A stretch of 64,000 bases of DNA from Halomonas sp. CH40 (GTDB lineage Bacteria > Pseudomonadota > Gammaproteobacteria > Pseudomonadales > Halomonadaceae): contig CP112982.1 of the NCBI GenBank assembly GCA_041875495.1, forward strand, positions 62,001 to 126,000, written 5' to 3'. Below the pieces are notes generated by a model that worked only from the letters and a program-made list of their open reading frames with translations, ran no database searches and had not been told where the DNA came from. Positions 1 through 9,489 of the stretch are shown here, in pieces (position 1 is the first letter of the stretch; each line of letters opens with the position of its first letter). The position numbers were made by a program, and so were the translations under genes.

Positions 1-462
1 CTGGCGCACCGAGAACTGACCTCGGGCGCTGACATAAAAGCCGACGGTAAATTCGTACAGGGTGATACCCAGAATGCAGAACAGGTAAAGGGTGATACCT
101 TCGGCGGGCAATATGATCAGCGCCACTGGCAAGCCAAAGTAGCCGGTGTTGCCCGTACCGGCGGAAAACGCCAGTAATGCTCCTTCCTGAGCACCGAAAT
201 AGCGTTGGGTAATAGCGCGTACCAGCAAGGCAATGGCACTGCTGGCAATGAACAGGATCAGGGTCAGCAGCAGATAGTCGGGTGTCGGGCCGCCGTTCAT
301 CAGAGCGCGAAAAAACGTCAGTGGTGCAATCAGATAAACCAGCAGGGTCGCAATGGGCTGGGGGTCAATTCTTAGCCCGCGAGCGGCAATCCAGCCAAGG
401 CCGACAAACGACAGCAGCATAAGCAGAGGCCCGGTCAAAGCGCCGGCTGCAAGGTTTTCCAT
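1..462 (-). CDS. AEC-family transporter, 5' part only (runs off window start)
   Basis: The minus strand from an ATG at 462 reads 154 hydrophobic residues with no stop and leaves the window at position 1. It begins MENLAAGALTGPLLM. Near residue 115 it has the motif NTGYFGLPVAL, typical of the auxin efflux carrier (AEC) permeases, inner-membrane secondary transporters with about ten helices. Four or five membrane segments are visible. An AGGA lies nine bases before the ATG. The gene is divergent from metF. The substrate cannot be told; AEC members carry organic acids such as malate or malonate, or other anions. Confidence 0.8.
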   Translation of the reverse strand, partial: MENLAAGALTGPLLMLLSFVGLGWIAARGLRIDPQPIATLLVYLIAPLTFFRALMNGGPTPDYLLLTLILFIASSAIALLVRAITQRYFGAQEGALLAFSAGTGNTGYFGLPVALIILPAEGITLYLFCILGITLYEFTVGFYVSARGQFSVRQ

Positions 463-618
463 GAATTATTTTCCTGTTCCTTTTATGTCCAACATGAGCA
501 GAATTAAAGTTGCTGTGTGGAATCTTTCATTAGCCGCGAACCCACGCACCAGCGAGAATACACCCTCATAAAGCGCCATTCTATCGGCGAGCCGAATTGA
601 CTGACTATGAGGATTACC

Positions 619-1461
619 ATGAGCCGCCAAGAACACCCCCTCGGTATCAGCTTCGAATTCTTCCCTCCGAACACCGACGCCGGGCGTGAAAAGCTGATGC
701 GCACCCGCGACCAGCTGGCGGCTTGCCATCCACGGTTTTTTTCGGTGACCTACGGTGCCGGTGGTTCGACCCAAGTGCGTACCCGCAATGCGGTGCGTGA
801 AATCAGCCAGAGTGGCATCACCACTGCGCCGCACCTCTCGTGTATTGGTAGTGACAAGGCCCAATTACGTGACCTGCTTGCAGAATACCGTGAAGAAGGC
901 GTTGATCGCCTGGTGGCCTTGCGTGGTGATATGCCTTCGGGCACTGCCAGCATGGGTGAGCTGCGTTATGCCAATGAGCTGGTCGAGTTTATTCGTGAAG
1001 AAACGGGAGACCATTTTGAGATTGCCGTGGGTGCCTATCCGGAATCTCACCCCGAGGCGCCAAACCTTGATAAAGACGTGGAAAATTTCGCCCGCAAGAT
1101 GAAAGCGGGGGCCAATATAGCAATCACCCAGTATTTCTTTACTGCGGATGCCTATTTCAACTTTGTTGATAAGGCACGTGCACTGGGTGTTACGCAGCCG
1201 ATTATTCCCGGCATCATGCCAATCACCAACTATACCAAGCTGGCACGTTTCTCTGATGCCTGCGGGGCAGAAATACCACGCTGGATCCGCAAGCAGTTGG
1301 AAAGTTACGCCGATGATAGTGAAGCGATTGCTGATTTTGGCAACGAAGTGGTGACGCGTCTGTGTGAGCGGCTGTTGGATGGCGGTGCACCAGGTCTGCA
1401 TTTCTACACGCTGAACCAGTCTGCTCCGGTGCTGAAGATTGTTGATAATCTGACGGGTTAG
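619..1461 (+). CDS. metF: 5,10-methylenetetrahydrofolate reductase
   Basis: This cytoplasmic FAD enzyme reduces 5,10-methylene-THF to 5-methyl-THF, the methyl donor for methionine synthesis. The 280-residue product is close to the E. coli size (296). It opens with the family signature ISFEFFPPNTD, and has YGAGGSTQ near residue 50, the segment AITQYFF in the barrel, and PGIMPITNY near residue 200. An upstream in-frame ATG at 607 exists, but TGAGGA just before 619 favours the second ATG. The gene stands alone between the divergent AEC gene and a shared terminator. No SAM or SAH riboswitch was recognised in the short leader. Confidence 0.95.
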   Translation: MSRQEHPLGISFEFFPPNTDAGREKLMRTRDQLAACHPRFFSVTYGAGGSTQVRTRNAVREISQSGITTAPHLSCIGSDKAQLRDLLAEYREEGVDRLVALRGDMPSGTASMGELRYANELVEFIREETGDHFEIAVGAYPESHPEAPNLDKDVENFARKMKAGANIAITQYFFTADAYFNFVDKARALGVTQPIIPGIMPITNYTKLARFSDACGAEIPRWIRKQLESYADDSEAIADFGNEVVTRLCERLLDGGAPGLHFYTLNQSAPVLKIVDNLTG

Positions 1462-1486
1462 GGTTTCAAACCGTGTGGCTAATATT

Positions 1487-1521
1487 AAAAACCCCCGCCT
1501 CTTGTGAGTGCGGGGGTTTTT
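1487..1521. terminator. Bidirectional rho-independent terminator, metF / TRAP permease
   Basis: The inverted repeat ACCCCCGC / GCGGGGGT is flanked by an A run on the left and a T run on the right, so it can stop transcription from both sides. It lies between the convergent metF (ends 1461) and the TRAP permease gene (ends 1547). Confidence 0.9.
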
Positions 1522-1546
1522 GTCAGCGGCTTTATAAGCGCTGTCG

Positions 1547-3745
1547 CTAGCCGGTTGAGGCAGCGGCTTTGCCGTTGCCATGTAATCGGCGCTGCATGAC
1601 AACGAGCGCAACACCAATCGCAAGTCCGGCAATGTCGGTATAGATACCGCCATAGATCATAAAGATAGCGCCTATCAGCATGACGACCCGCTGCCATGTT
1701 TTAACTGGCCCAAAGAACCACGCCTGAACCACACCGGCCAGCAGGATGATGCCCAGCGTCGCGGTGAGGCCAACGCGCAGGATCTGCATGGCGCTGCCTT
1801 CCATCAGCATGGCAGGGCTATAGAAGAACATGAACGGCACGATGAAAGCGGCCAGGCCGATCTTGAACGAAGCCACGGAAGTGCCCATGGCATTATCGCC
1901 GGAAATACCCGCCGCTGCGTAGGATGCCAGGGCGACCGGCGGTGTGATGGCAGATACCACCGCGAAATAGAACACGAAGAAGTGCGCAATCAACGGTTCA
2001 ATGCCGATATTGATCAGGCCCGGTGCAACGACCGATGCTGCTACCGCATAAGCGGCCGTGGTCGGCATACCCATGCCGAGTAGAATCGAGATACACATGG
2101 CAAAGAACAGCGCCAACAGCTGGCTGACACCCGCGACACCTAGTAGCAGCGACGAGAAGCGTGCGCCAACCCCGGTCAGGGAGATAACCCCCACAATCAA
2201 GCCTGCACAGGCACATACCGCAATGATCTGGATCGACATGATACCCGCCAACTGCAGGGCGCGCAGGATGGCGGCAAGTCCCATCTTGTTGGGTGAAAGC
2301 CAGCTGACAACGGCAGCAGATGCTGTGGCCAGAGTACCGGCACGGATCACCGAATAACCCATGAACAGCGCCACAATCAGAATGATGATGGGAGCAAACA
2401 GATAAACCTGTTTGGCTAACTTACGGAACTGGGGAATTTCGTCTTCGCGCATGCCGCGCATGCCTTTACGGGCCGCTTCAAAGTCGACCATGCAGTAGAC
2501 AGACAGGAAGTAAAGAATGGCGGGAATAATCGCGGCAATAGCAATCTCGGTATACGGGATACCGGTAATTTCCGCCATGATAAAGGCACCTGCACCCATG
2601 ATGGGCGGCATGATCTGCCCACCGGTAGACGCAGCGGCTTCAATGGCCCCGGCGCTACGCCCTGGGTAGCCGACTTTTTTCATCAGTGGAATCGTCAGCG
2701 AGCCTGTGGAAACCACGTTACCCGCTGAAGTGCCGTTAATCATGCCCATCAGGCCGGAGGCAAAGATCGATACCTTGGCTGGGCCGCCCCGAGCGCGCCC
2801 GGCGGCCGCAAAGGCGAAGTTGACGAAATAGTCACCGACCTTGGATGCCTGCAGGAAGGCAGCGAAAATAATAAACAGGATGATATAGGTGGAAGACACC
2901 GCTGTGGTGGGGCCGAGGATGCCGGTATCGGTGTAGACCTGGCTGAAAAAGCGGTTGATCGATAAGCCGGGATAACCCAGAAAGCCCGGCAGATATGGGC
3001 CTGCAAACACATAAAGCAGAAAGACGACTGAAATGACCACCAGTGCCAGGCCAGCTACACGGCGGGTCAGTTCCAGAATCAGCAATGAACCGGCAACCGC
3101 GGCCCATGAAATACCCACGGGGGCAAAAGAAGTGCCGGTGGACATGCGCATATTGGTACTGAAGGCCAACAGCAGGTAACCAGCGCTGGCCAGGGCGCAC
3201 ACCATCAGTACCAGATCCGCCGGGTTGAAGCGGTGACGCACCTGACGATACACCCAAGAAAGCACGATGGCAGCAGCGGTCGTCAGCATCAGCGGGTAAC
3301 CGTAATGCCAGGACTCTATGGTTGGATCAATGCGCATGGCACCGCCAGCCAAGGTCTGCTGCATCATGAAGACCTGGAACAGCGAATAGAGCGCCGGAAG
3401 CAGCAGCGCATAACTGAGCCATTTAAGCGCCACAGGGGATTCTTCATGCTCACTTTTCGCGAAATTACTGCCAGCATAGAGACCGTACCCAAGGATCAAG
3501 GCACCGGCAATGTGCACGATCCGGTAGGACCAGGTCTCCATGGGAAAGATATTCAGTGAAATCAGATGAAAAGAAGAGTAGGCAACCGCCATGGCCGCAA
3601 ACAACCAGAACTGCCAGCCGTTAAACAGGCGACGGTTATTCTCGACGACTTCTTCATCAACGCCTTCAACAACCACGACATCGGGCTGTTCGTCCGATGC
3701 CTTACCCGGAAGGTCGCCAGAGTTGGGGTCAGATTTGTGACTCAT
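1547..3745 (-). CDS. TRAP transporter fused permease (small DctQ-like + large DctM-like), TAXI type
   Basis: This 732-residue inner-membrane protein is a fused TRAP permease: an N-terminal DctQ-like part of about four helices followed by a long DctM-like part. Features are the hydrophilic N-terminus (about 40 residues, acidic), GMINGTSAGNVVSTGS near residue 340, STGGQIMPPIMGAGAF after it, and GMGMPTTAAYA near residue 560, all typical of the large subunit. It uses a Na+ gradient to take up a substrate delivered by the binding protein encoded just upstream (3851-4852). Family members with TAXI binding proteins often carry glutamate or 2-oxo acids; the substrate here is not known. A strong hairpin sits between the two genes. 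Confidence 0.92.
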   Translation of the reverse strand: MSHKSDPNSGDLPGKASDEQPDVVVVEGVDEEVVENNRRLFNGWQFWLFAAMAVAYSSFHLISLNIFPMETWSYRIVHIAGALILGYGLYAGSNFAKSEHEESPVALKWLSYALLLPALYSLFQVFMMQQTLAGGAMRIDPTIESWHYGYPLMLTTAAAIVLSWVYRQVRHRFNPADLVLMVCALASAGYLLLAFSTNMRMSTGTSFAPVGISWAAVAGSLLILELTRRVAGLALVVISVVFLLYVFAGPYLPGFLGYPGLSINRFFSQVYTDTGILGPTTAVSSTYIILFIIFAAFLQASKVGDYFVNFAFAAAGRARGGPAKVSIFASGLMGMINGTSAGNVVSTGSLTIPLMKKVGYPGRSAGAIEAAASTGGQIMPPIMGAGAFIMAEITGIPYTEIAIAAIIPAILYFLSVYCMVDFEAARKGMRGMREDEIPQFRKLAKQVYLFAPIIILIVALFMGYSVIRAGTLATASAAVVSWLSPNKMGLAAILRALQLAGIMSIQIIAVCACAGLIVGVISLTGVGARFSSLLLGVAGVSQLLALFFAMCISILLGMGMPTTAAYAVAASVVAPGLINIGIEPLIAHFFVFYFAVVSAITPPVALASYAAAGISGDNAMGTSVASFKIGLAAFIVPFMFFYSPAMLMEGSAMQILRVGLTATLGIILLAGVVQAWFFGPVKTWQRVVMLIGAIFMIYGGIYTDIAGLAIGVALVVMQRRLHGNGKAAASTG

Positions 3746-3800
3746 AAGAGGTCACCCTCACAGCAATACAAACAGAAAAAGGGGGAGGTATAAGCAAAAG

Positions 3801-3832
3801 CTGCCCCGCCCGGTGACGCCGGTGCGGGGCAG
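3801..3832 (-). promoter_or_regulatory. Strong intergenic hairpin inside the TRAP operon (attenuator or mRNA-stabilising stem)
   Basis: On the minus strand a 9-bp stem CTGCCCCGC / GCGGGGCAG, with an inner ACCGG/CCGGG pairing, is followed by CTTTTGCTTA. It lies just after the TAXI binding-protein stop and before the permease start. The weak U tail suggests partial termination or protection of the upstream message, giving more binding protein than permease. The structure is seen; the role is inferred. Confidence 0.55.
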
Positions 3833-3850
3833 GCTTTGAGTACTTAAGGT

Positions 3851-4852
3851 TTACTTGATCATGTCTTCAGCAATGTCATAACCGTTTTCTTCGTACCAGC
3901 GAGCAGCGCCCGGGTGGAAGGGCAGCACGGTATTCTTGTCGATATTTTCCGGAATGGTCGTGGCAGCACTGCGGTGAATGGAGCGCATACGGTCGTTCTG
4001 TTCCATGGTCACCTTGGTGACTTCATAGACAAAATCTTCCGGCAGGTCGCAGCCAGCAATGGCAAAGTTCCACATGGAAACCGCACGAGCATCTTCTTCC
4101 AGCGTCTGATAGGTGCTGGCCGGAATCATGAACTCAGCTACCGGGAAGTTTTCAAGAATGGTGTCCACTTCAGCATCAGTAAACTCGATGATGTTGACGT
4201 CAGTCTGTACTTCAAGCTGGCTGACGGCAGGAATCGGGATGCCTGCTGCAAAAGCAATAACGTCAAGCAGACCGTCCTGCAACTGGCCGCCCAGATCAGA
4301 CCAGCCGCCGTTACGACGGTCAAATTCTACCCCCAGGGTTTCAAGCATTGCCGGGAAGTAGGTGTCTGAAGTGGATGCCGCCGGGCCGAAACCGATGCGA
4401 GCGCCGTCCGGGATGTCTTCAATCGACTCGATGTCGGATGAAGCCAGTGCGGTGATCGAGAAAGGCGTTTCGTACATCGGGAACATGGCACAGACATTAT
4501 CCATTTCCAACCCGGGAGCCAGCGGGCTTTCGCCGTTAATGGCATCGGATGCCGGGCCCATGGTGGTTAGGCCAAAGGCAACATCGCCACCGTGTACCAG
4601 GGCTAGGTTCTGGGTCGGGCCGCCGGTCACCTCGCCACCGCCGGAAATGTCCAGCTCGTCGGCAATGAAGTTGGCCCAGCCTGAACCATAAACATAGTAG
4701 GTGCCACCTTGGCTTGCGGTGCCGACGGTAAAGTTATCCGGCCACTCGGAACGGTCAGCCTGGGCGTTGCCAGCGGCCAGCAGGGCCACACCGGCCAGCA
4801 GGGTGGCGGCGGTGGGCAAGGCATTTTTCATTGCAGTCTTTTTCATGCGCAT
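3851..4852 (-). CDS. TAXI-family TRAP transporter solute-binding protein
   Basis: This is the periplasmic binding subunit of the TRAP system. A signal peptide covers about residues 1-32 and ends ..GNAQA before DRSEWPDN. The mature part shows the TAXI pattern VGTASQGGTYYVYGSGWA, a conserved region around DGARIGFGPAAST, and a C-terminal helix DIAEDMIK. The length of 333 is normal. The ATG at 4852 has AGGA nine bases upstream, better placed than the ATG two codons on. It is the first gene of the operon with the fused permease. No clear promoter was found in the 283 bp behind it. Confidence 0.92.
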   Translation of the reverse strand: MRMKKTAMKNALPTAATLLAGVALLAAGNAQADRSEWPDNFTVGTASQGGTYYVYGSGWANFIADELDISGGGEVTGGPTQNLALVHGGDVAFGLTTMGPASDAINGESPLAPGLEMDNVCAMFPMYETPFSITALASSDIESIEDIPDGARIGFGPAASTSDTYFPAMLETLGVEFDRRNGGWSDLGGQLQDGLLDVIAFAAGIPIPAVSQLEVQTDVNIIEFTDAEVDTILENFPVAEFMIPASTYQTLEEDARAVSMWNFAIAGCDLPEDFVYEVTKVTMEQNDRMRSIHRSAATTIPENIDKNTVLPFHPGAARWYEENGYDIAEDMIK

Positions 4853-5135
4853 GGCGAGGATTCCTGAAACTGTTATTAGATGTGAAATGATTCAATCACC
4901 TTATCATCAGAGGCGATGACATCAGTGTAGTCACTATTTAGATGATGTCGGGCACCTGTTAATAAGCGATTATTGTGCCATTGACTGCTTTTTTATTAAT
5001 AAACAGTTATTTGTATTTTATGTTTTGAACTTTTGTCTAAATTGGTTGGTCGTGAAGTGTTAACAATTCCGCACGTTATAGCGGTTAGGGTGTGCGGTTT
5101 TTCGCACATTTTCCTGTGCTGTGGTTCTGGGCGCG

Positions 5136-6917
5136 TCAGTCAGGTGACGGGTGGTACTGCCATTCACTGGCCATTGACGGCATCAGGGCATCAATCAAGC
5201 GGCTGGCCTGATGGAAATCGTTCATCAGAGTAGAGGCTTGCGCTGGCGCCAGGCGCTGCTGGCGTAGGCGCCTGGCTGTTTCTTCCTGCCAGAACTGGCT
5301 GGCCGTGTAGATAGGCTCGGCAAGAGCGCTGGTGTTGACGGCGTTTTCCTTCGAGCGTCGATTGAGGTAGTTAAGGCCCTGGGCCAGTGCCAGGCGCAGG
5401 GCGTCATGACCTTCCCTTAGCGGGCTGTCAGAGGCGGCGTGGCGCAGCAGGCTGCGCTGCAGGACTTCACCAAAACGCACCGCTTCCACCAAGCGGAACG
5501 TTTGCTGTAAACGTGTTTCAAGGTAGTCTTGTTGATCGTCTGCCAGAGGAGCTTCAAGGCGCGCGTAGAATGCCAGGATTTCGCTTAACAGTGGTTTGAT
5601 GCGTTCATGGTAGCGCTCATTGACGGCCGGCCAGCGTTGGGCATCAATGGCCTGTTCAATTTTCTCTCTTGTCGGCAGGTGGCCCAGCGCATCGGCACTG
5701 CGTATCAGCAAGGCATTGCAAAGCAGGTGGTAAGCGCGCCTTTCAAGCCGTCGGCATTCCTGGTCGAGGGCATTCAGGGCGGTATCCGGGTGCTGCAGGG
5801 CAGTGGCATCCAGGTAGCGCGCCTGAGCGCGATCGAGATGATGGGCAGGAGAAGGCAAAAGGCGTTCCAGCCAGTTTGCCAGTGGCGTGATAAAGGGCAG
5901 CATCAACACGATGCCCAAAACATTGAACAAGGTATGAAACAGCGCCAGCTTAAGCGGCCAGGCCTCAGCGTCAATGCCGATCAGGGCGCTGGAAAAGTCC
6001 ACCACCCAAGCCAATGGCAGCAGTAACGTAAGCGCTACCCCAGCCGTTAACAGGTTGAAAACGATATGCGCCCCGGCCAGCCGTTGCGCAGCCGTGCTGG
6101 CGCCCAGCGCGCCGAGTAAGGCGGTCACTGTGGTGCCTACGTTGGCACCTACCGCCACTGCCAGGGCGGGTAGGTAGTCCAATTGGCCGCTGGACAGCGC
6201 CGCCAGGGTAATCAGCAAGGTCGCATGGCTGGACTGCATGACCACAGTCGCTATCACGCCAAACAGTACGTAGAGCGGCCAGTGCCAGAATTGGGTGCCC
6301 GCCAACCCGGCCAGCGAAAGGCTATCCTGCCAGTCACTGAACCCCATCTTCATAAAATCAATGCCCAAAAATAAAAGACCAATACCCATCAGCAGATGGG
6401 CATAGCCGCGCAATGATTTGGGAAGCAGGCGAGCGCCGAGCAAGCCGACCGCCAGAAAGGGCATGGCATAACGTGCCAGATCAAATGATAGCCCGAAGGT
6501 GGCCATCAGCCAGGCGCCGGTGGTAGTGCCCAGGTTGGCACCGAACAGCAGGGCAATACCGGCGGGCAGGGTGACCAGGCCTGCGCTGACAAACGACATG
6601 CTCAGCAATGTCATCAGGGAGCTGGATTGCAGGGTAGCCGTGGTAGCGGCCCCGAACAGGATGGCGCGAGGTCGGGTGTGGGTCGCCTGTTGAAGCCAGC
6701 GTTCCAGTTTGCCGCCCGAGAGCTGCTTGATACCCTTTTCCAGGTACTTCATGCCCCATAAAAACAGCCCTAACCCGGCAGCCAGGGTCGCCAGATCAAG
6801 ATAGGACATCAGCACAGCAGTCGCCGCAATAAGGCCGATAATCACCAGCCGGGTAGTGAGTGCTGGATGCGCATGGGCATGTTTACGCCAGTGGCCAAGC
6901 TGGGCGGCAAATGGCAT
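5136..6917 (-). CDS. Na/Pi cotransporter family protein (NptA/YjbB-like) with C-terminal PhoU-like region
   Basis: The 593-residue inner-membrane protein has the duplicated Na/Pi symporter core. Repeat one contains LGLFLWGMKYLEKG, LQSSSLMTLL and GANLGTTTGAW; repeat two contains VMQSSHATLLITLAAL and GANVGTTVTAL. The QSS and GANxGTT motifs are the ion/phosphate signature. Residues from about 380 to the end are hydrophilic and helical and resemble PhoU-type domains found in this family. The ATG at 6917 has AGGGAG six bases upstream; a TTG six codons earlier lacks this. It probably moves phosphate with Na+; E. coli YjbB is reported to work in export. It is co-directional with yheV and prlC. Confidence 0.88.
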   Translation of the reverse strand: MPFAAQLGHWRKHAHAHPALTTRLVIIGLIAATAVLMSYLDLATLAAGLGLFLWGMKYLEKGIKQLSGGKLERWLQQATHTRPRAILFGAATTATLQSSSLMTLLSMSFVSAGLVTLPAGIALLFGANLGTTTGAWLMATFGLSFDLARYAMPFLAVGLLGARLLPKSLRGYAHLLMGIGLLFLGIDFMKMGFSDWQDSLSLAGLAGTQFWHWPLYVLFGVIATVVMQSSHATLLITLAALSSGQLDYLPALAVAVGANVGTTVTALLGALGASTAAQRLAGAHIVFNLLTAGVALTLLLPLAWVVDFSSALIGIDAEAWPLKLALFHTLFNVLGIVLMLPFITPLANWLERLLPSPAHHLDRAQARYLDATALQHPDTALNALDQECRRLERRAYHLLCNALLIRSADALGHLPTREKIEQAIDAQRWPAVNERYHERIKPLLSEILAFYARLEAPLADDQQDYLETRLQQTFRLVEAVRFGEVLQRSLLRHAASDSPLREGHDALRLALAQGLNYLNRRSKENAVNTSALAEPIYTASQFWQEETARRLRQQRLAPAQASTLMNDFHQASRLIDALMPSMASEWQYHPSPD

Positions 6918-6952
6918 CGCAGGCTCCCTGAACAAGGTTAAGTATCGTTACC

Positions 6953-7204
6953 TTACTTCGATGAGCTGCCGGGGTCGAGAATACGTACCGTCTGGATATC
7001 CTGCTGCTTTTGCTCTTCACGCAGTTTGTTGACGCGGGTCTGTAATTCCGGAGCAGTTTCATCTTCAATGGGCAGCTGCTCAAAGAAATCACAGCTGACG
7101 CATTCGCGATAACGGATGCCGTTCTGCTCCCAGGAGCGAATACGATCCATTTCGGCACAGCGTGGGCAGGTAACCCCTGCAATAAAGCGTTTTACCGTTG
7201 ACAT
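6953..7204 (-). CDS. yheV: YheV-family putative zinc ribbon protein
   Basis: This small protein (83 residues) has two CxxC pairs, CPRC near residue 14 and CVSC near residue 35, which should form a zinc ribbon, followed by a charged helix. It matches the YheV family (DUF2387), whose function is unknown. The start is the ATG at 7204, with GGAG eight bases upstream; a GTG four codons earlier is less likely. It lies 53 bp downstream of prlC on the same strand, a pairing I recall from other gammaproteobacteria. Confidence 0.85.
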   Translation of the reverse strand: MSTVKRFIAGVTCPRCAEMDRIRSWEQNGIRYRECVSCDFFEQLPIEDETAPELQTRVNKLREEQKQQDIQTVRILDPGSSSK

Positions 7205-7257
7205 AATAGGCTCCACGCGTGGCCTTGAAGGGCCACGCGGCTGATGGGAGTGGGTGT

Positions 7258-9306
7258 TCAGGCGGCGCGAATGCCGCTATGGCGCAACAAGGGTTCAACG
7301 CTGGGTTCGCGGCCGCGAAACGCTGCGAACAGTTCGGCAGCATCGCGAGCGCCACCCTGCTCCAGAATATGCTGACGAAAGCGCTGGCCAGTCGTCGGGT
7401 CGAAAATCCCCTCTTCTTCAAAGGCGCTCCAAGCGTCGGCGGACAAGACTTCCGCCCACTTGTAGCTGTAGTAGCCCGCCGCATAGCCACCAGCAAAAAT
7501 GTGCCCGAAGCTGTTCTGGAAACGATTGAAAGGCACAGCAGGCATCACCGCCACCTGTTGGCGCACCTCATCCAGCAGTGCCTGGATATGGGAAGCATCT
7601 GGCGCTGAAGCTTGATGATGCAGACGCAGGTCAAACAGTGAAAATTCGAGTTGGCGCACCATTCCCATGGCGGACTGGAAGTTCTTGGCGGCTTGCAGGC
7701 GTTCAAGCAGTTCACCCGGCAAGGGTTCATCAGTATCAATATGTGCCGCTAGAAGATCCAACCCTTCACGCTCCCAGCAATAATTTTCCATGAACTGGCT
7801 GGGCAGCTCGACCGCATCCCAGGCGACACCATTAATGCCGGAAATATCGGCAATCGTCTGGCGGGTCAGCATGTGGTGTAGCCCGTGGCCAAATTCATGG
7901 AACAGGGTAGTGACTTCATCATGAGTGAGCAGCGCGGGCTTGTCGCCTACCGGTGGGGTGAAATTGCAGGTCAGGAAGGCTACCGGCAGCTGCAGGCCAT
8001 CGGACGTCTGGCGGCGAACACGGCAATCGGCCATCCAGGCACCGCCGCGCTTGCCTTCGCGGGCGTAGAGGTCGAGGTAAAAACCGGCAATGGGGGTGTC
8101 ATTTTCGGTAATCTGAAAATAGCGGACATCCGGGTGGTAACAGGTGACCTGCTCATCTTCTTCAAAACGCACACCGTAGAGGCGCTCTACCACACTGAAT
8201 AACCCCTCAACCACGCGGGGAGCCGGGAAGTAGGGGCGTAGCTGCTCCTGGGAAATCGCGTGACGTGCCTCGCGCAGCTTTTCGCTGGCATAGCCCACAT
8301 CCCAGGGCTGTAGGTTTTCCAGCCCCAGCTCCTGTGAAGCAAAATCCTGCAGCTCGGCAAACTCTTCGCGTGCCTGAGGCACCGCGCGCTGGGTCAGGTC
8401 GTTCAGGAAATCCAGCACCTGCTCGGGGGAGTCCGCCATCTTGGTGGCCAGTGAGTAATCTGCATAGGTAGCAAAGCCCAGCAGTGCAGCTAGCTCGCTG
8501 CGTAATGCCAGTATCTCTTCCATGATAGCAGCATTATCAAACTGGCCAGCATTCGGACCCTGATCTGAGGCGCGGGTGACAAAGGCGGTATAGACTTCTT
8601 CGCGCAGGGCGCGGTCGTTGGCATAGGTAAGCACCGGATAAAAACTCGGGAAATCCAGCGTGATCCGGTAACCGTCGATGCCTTTGGCCTCTGCCAGGGA
8701 GTGCAGGGTAGCCAGCGCGCTTTCCGGCACGCCGGCCAGATCGTCAGCGTTTTCGATATCTTTGTGCCAGGCCTGAGTGGCATCCAGCACGTTATTGGAA
8801 TACTGGTTGGTCAGCGTCGACAGGCGCGACTTGATCTCGCCATAGCGGGCTTTCTGCTCCGCTGGCAGGTCAACCCCCGCGAGGCGGAAATCGCGCAGCG
8901 CGTTCTCGACCGCACGTTTTTGAGCGGCGTCGAGGTCTGCCCAGCCAGGACCTTCCCTCAGGGCCTGGTAGGCATTGAACAAGCCTTCGTGCTGGCCAAC
9001 CCAGGTGCTGAAGTCAGAGAGTTTGCCAATGCAGGCTTCATAGGCCTCACGTAGCTCGGGGCTGTTCATGGTGCCGTTGAGGTGTGAAATCGGGGACCAG
9101 GCATTGGATAGGCGGTCGTTAACGTCTTCAAGCGGGGCCGCGAAATTTTCCCAGCTGGGAGGCGTGTTGGTGGCCTGTTGGGCCAGTGCCTCAATGCGTT
9201 GACGGCTTTCTTCAAGCAGGCTGTCGAGGGCTGGCACGACATGCTGAGCGCGAATTTCATCAAAAGACGGCAGGGTGTGCGCAGCGAGCAGGGGGTTATT
9301 AGGCAT
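7258..9306 (-). CDS. prlC: Oligopeptidase A (M3 family zinc metallopeptidase)
   Basis: This cytoplasmic zinc peptidase degrades short peptides, including cleaved signal peptides. The 682 residues match the E. coli size (680). The HEFGH zinc motif sits near residue 468, with the third ligand region ELPSQFMENYCWE about 25 residues later. The N-terminus MPNNPLLAAHTLPSFDEI is typical of the family. The ATG at 9306 has TGAGGT a few bases upstream; an in-frame TTG ten codons earlier is rejected. It is followed by yheV and may be cotranscribed with it. Confidence 0.95.
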   Translation of the reverse strand: MPNNPLLAAHTLPSFDEIRAQHVVPALDSLLEESRQRIEALAQQATNTPPSWENFAAPLEDVNDRLSNAWSPISHLNGTMNSPELREAYEACIGKLSDFSTWVGQHEGLFNAYQALREGPGWADLDAAQKRAVENALRDFRLAGVDLPAEQKARYGEIKSRLSTLTNQYSNNVLDATQAWHKDIENADDLAGVPESALATLHSLAEAKGIDGYRITLDFPSFYPVLTYANDRALREEVYTAFVTRASDQGPNAGQFDNAAIMEEILALRSELAALLGFATYADYSLATKMADSPEQVLDFLNDLTQRAVPQAREEFAELQDFASQELGLENLQPWDVGYASEKLREARHAISQEQLRPYFPAPRVVEGLFSVVERLYGVRFEEDEQVTCYHPDVRYFQITENDTPIAGFYLDLYAREGKRGGAWMADCRVRRQTSDGLQLPVAFLTCNFTPPVGDKPALLTHDEVTTLFHEFGHGLHHMLTRQTIADISGINGVAWDAVELPSQFMENYCWEREGLDLLAAHIDTDEPLPGELLERLQAAKNFQSAMGMVRQLEFSLFDLRLHHQASAPDASHIQALLDEVRQQVAVMPAVPFNRFQNSFGHIFAGGYAAGYYSYKWAEVLSADAWSAFEEEGIFDPTTGQRFRQHILEQGGARDAAELFAAFRGREPSVEPLLRHSGIRAA

Positions 9307-9489
9307 GGCGACCTCAGTAGGAAAATTGCGGGGCAATATACATTTCCTATAGAGTGCGGGCGCGCTGACGAGGTTTCAATCCTCACGTTAGCTTAATCTC
9401 TGATGCCAACCACGGTTTGGCACGTTTTATCCGCTGTCTATTTTGGTGGGCGGTGCTTTTTTATTAACAGTGAGTGAACGGGGCAGGTC

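Noticed and set aside
466..864. Open frame on the minus strand across the AEC-metF gap
   Set aside because: Mostly opposite the 5' end of metF and without any family motif.
865..1653. Long open frame opposite metF (262 codons)
   Set aside because: Shadow frame on the other strand of a clear metF; no recognisable product.
5069..5102. Terminator on the plus strand (CCGCAC / GTGCGG then five T)
   Set aside because: Loop of 17 bases and no plus-strand gene ends there; probably chance.
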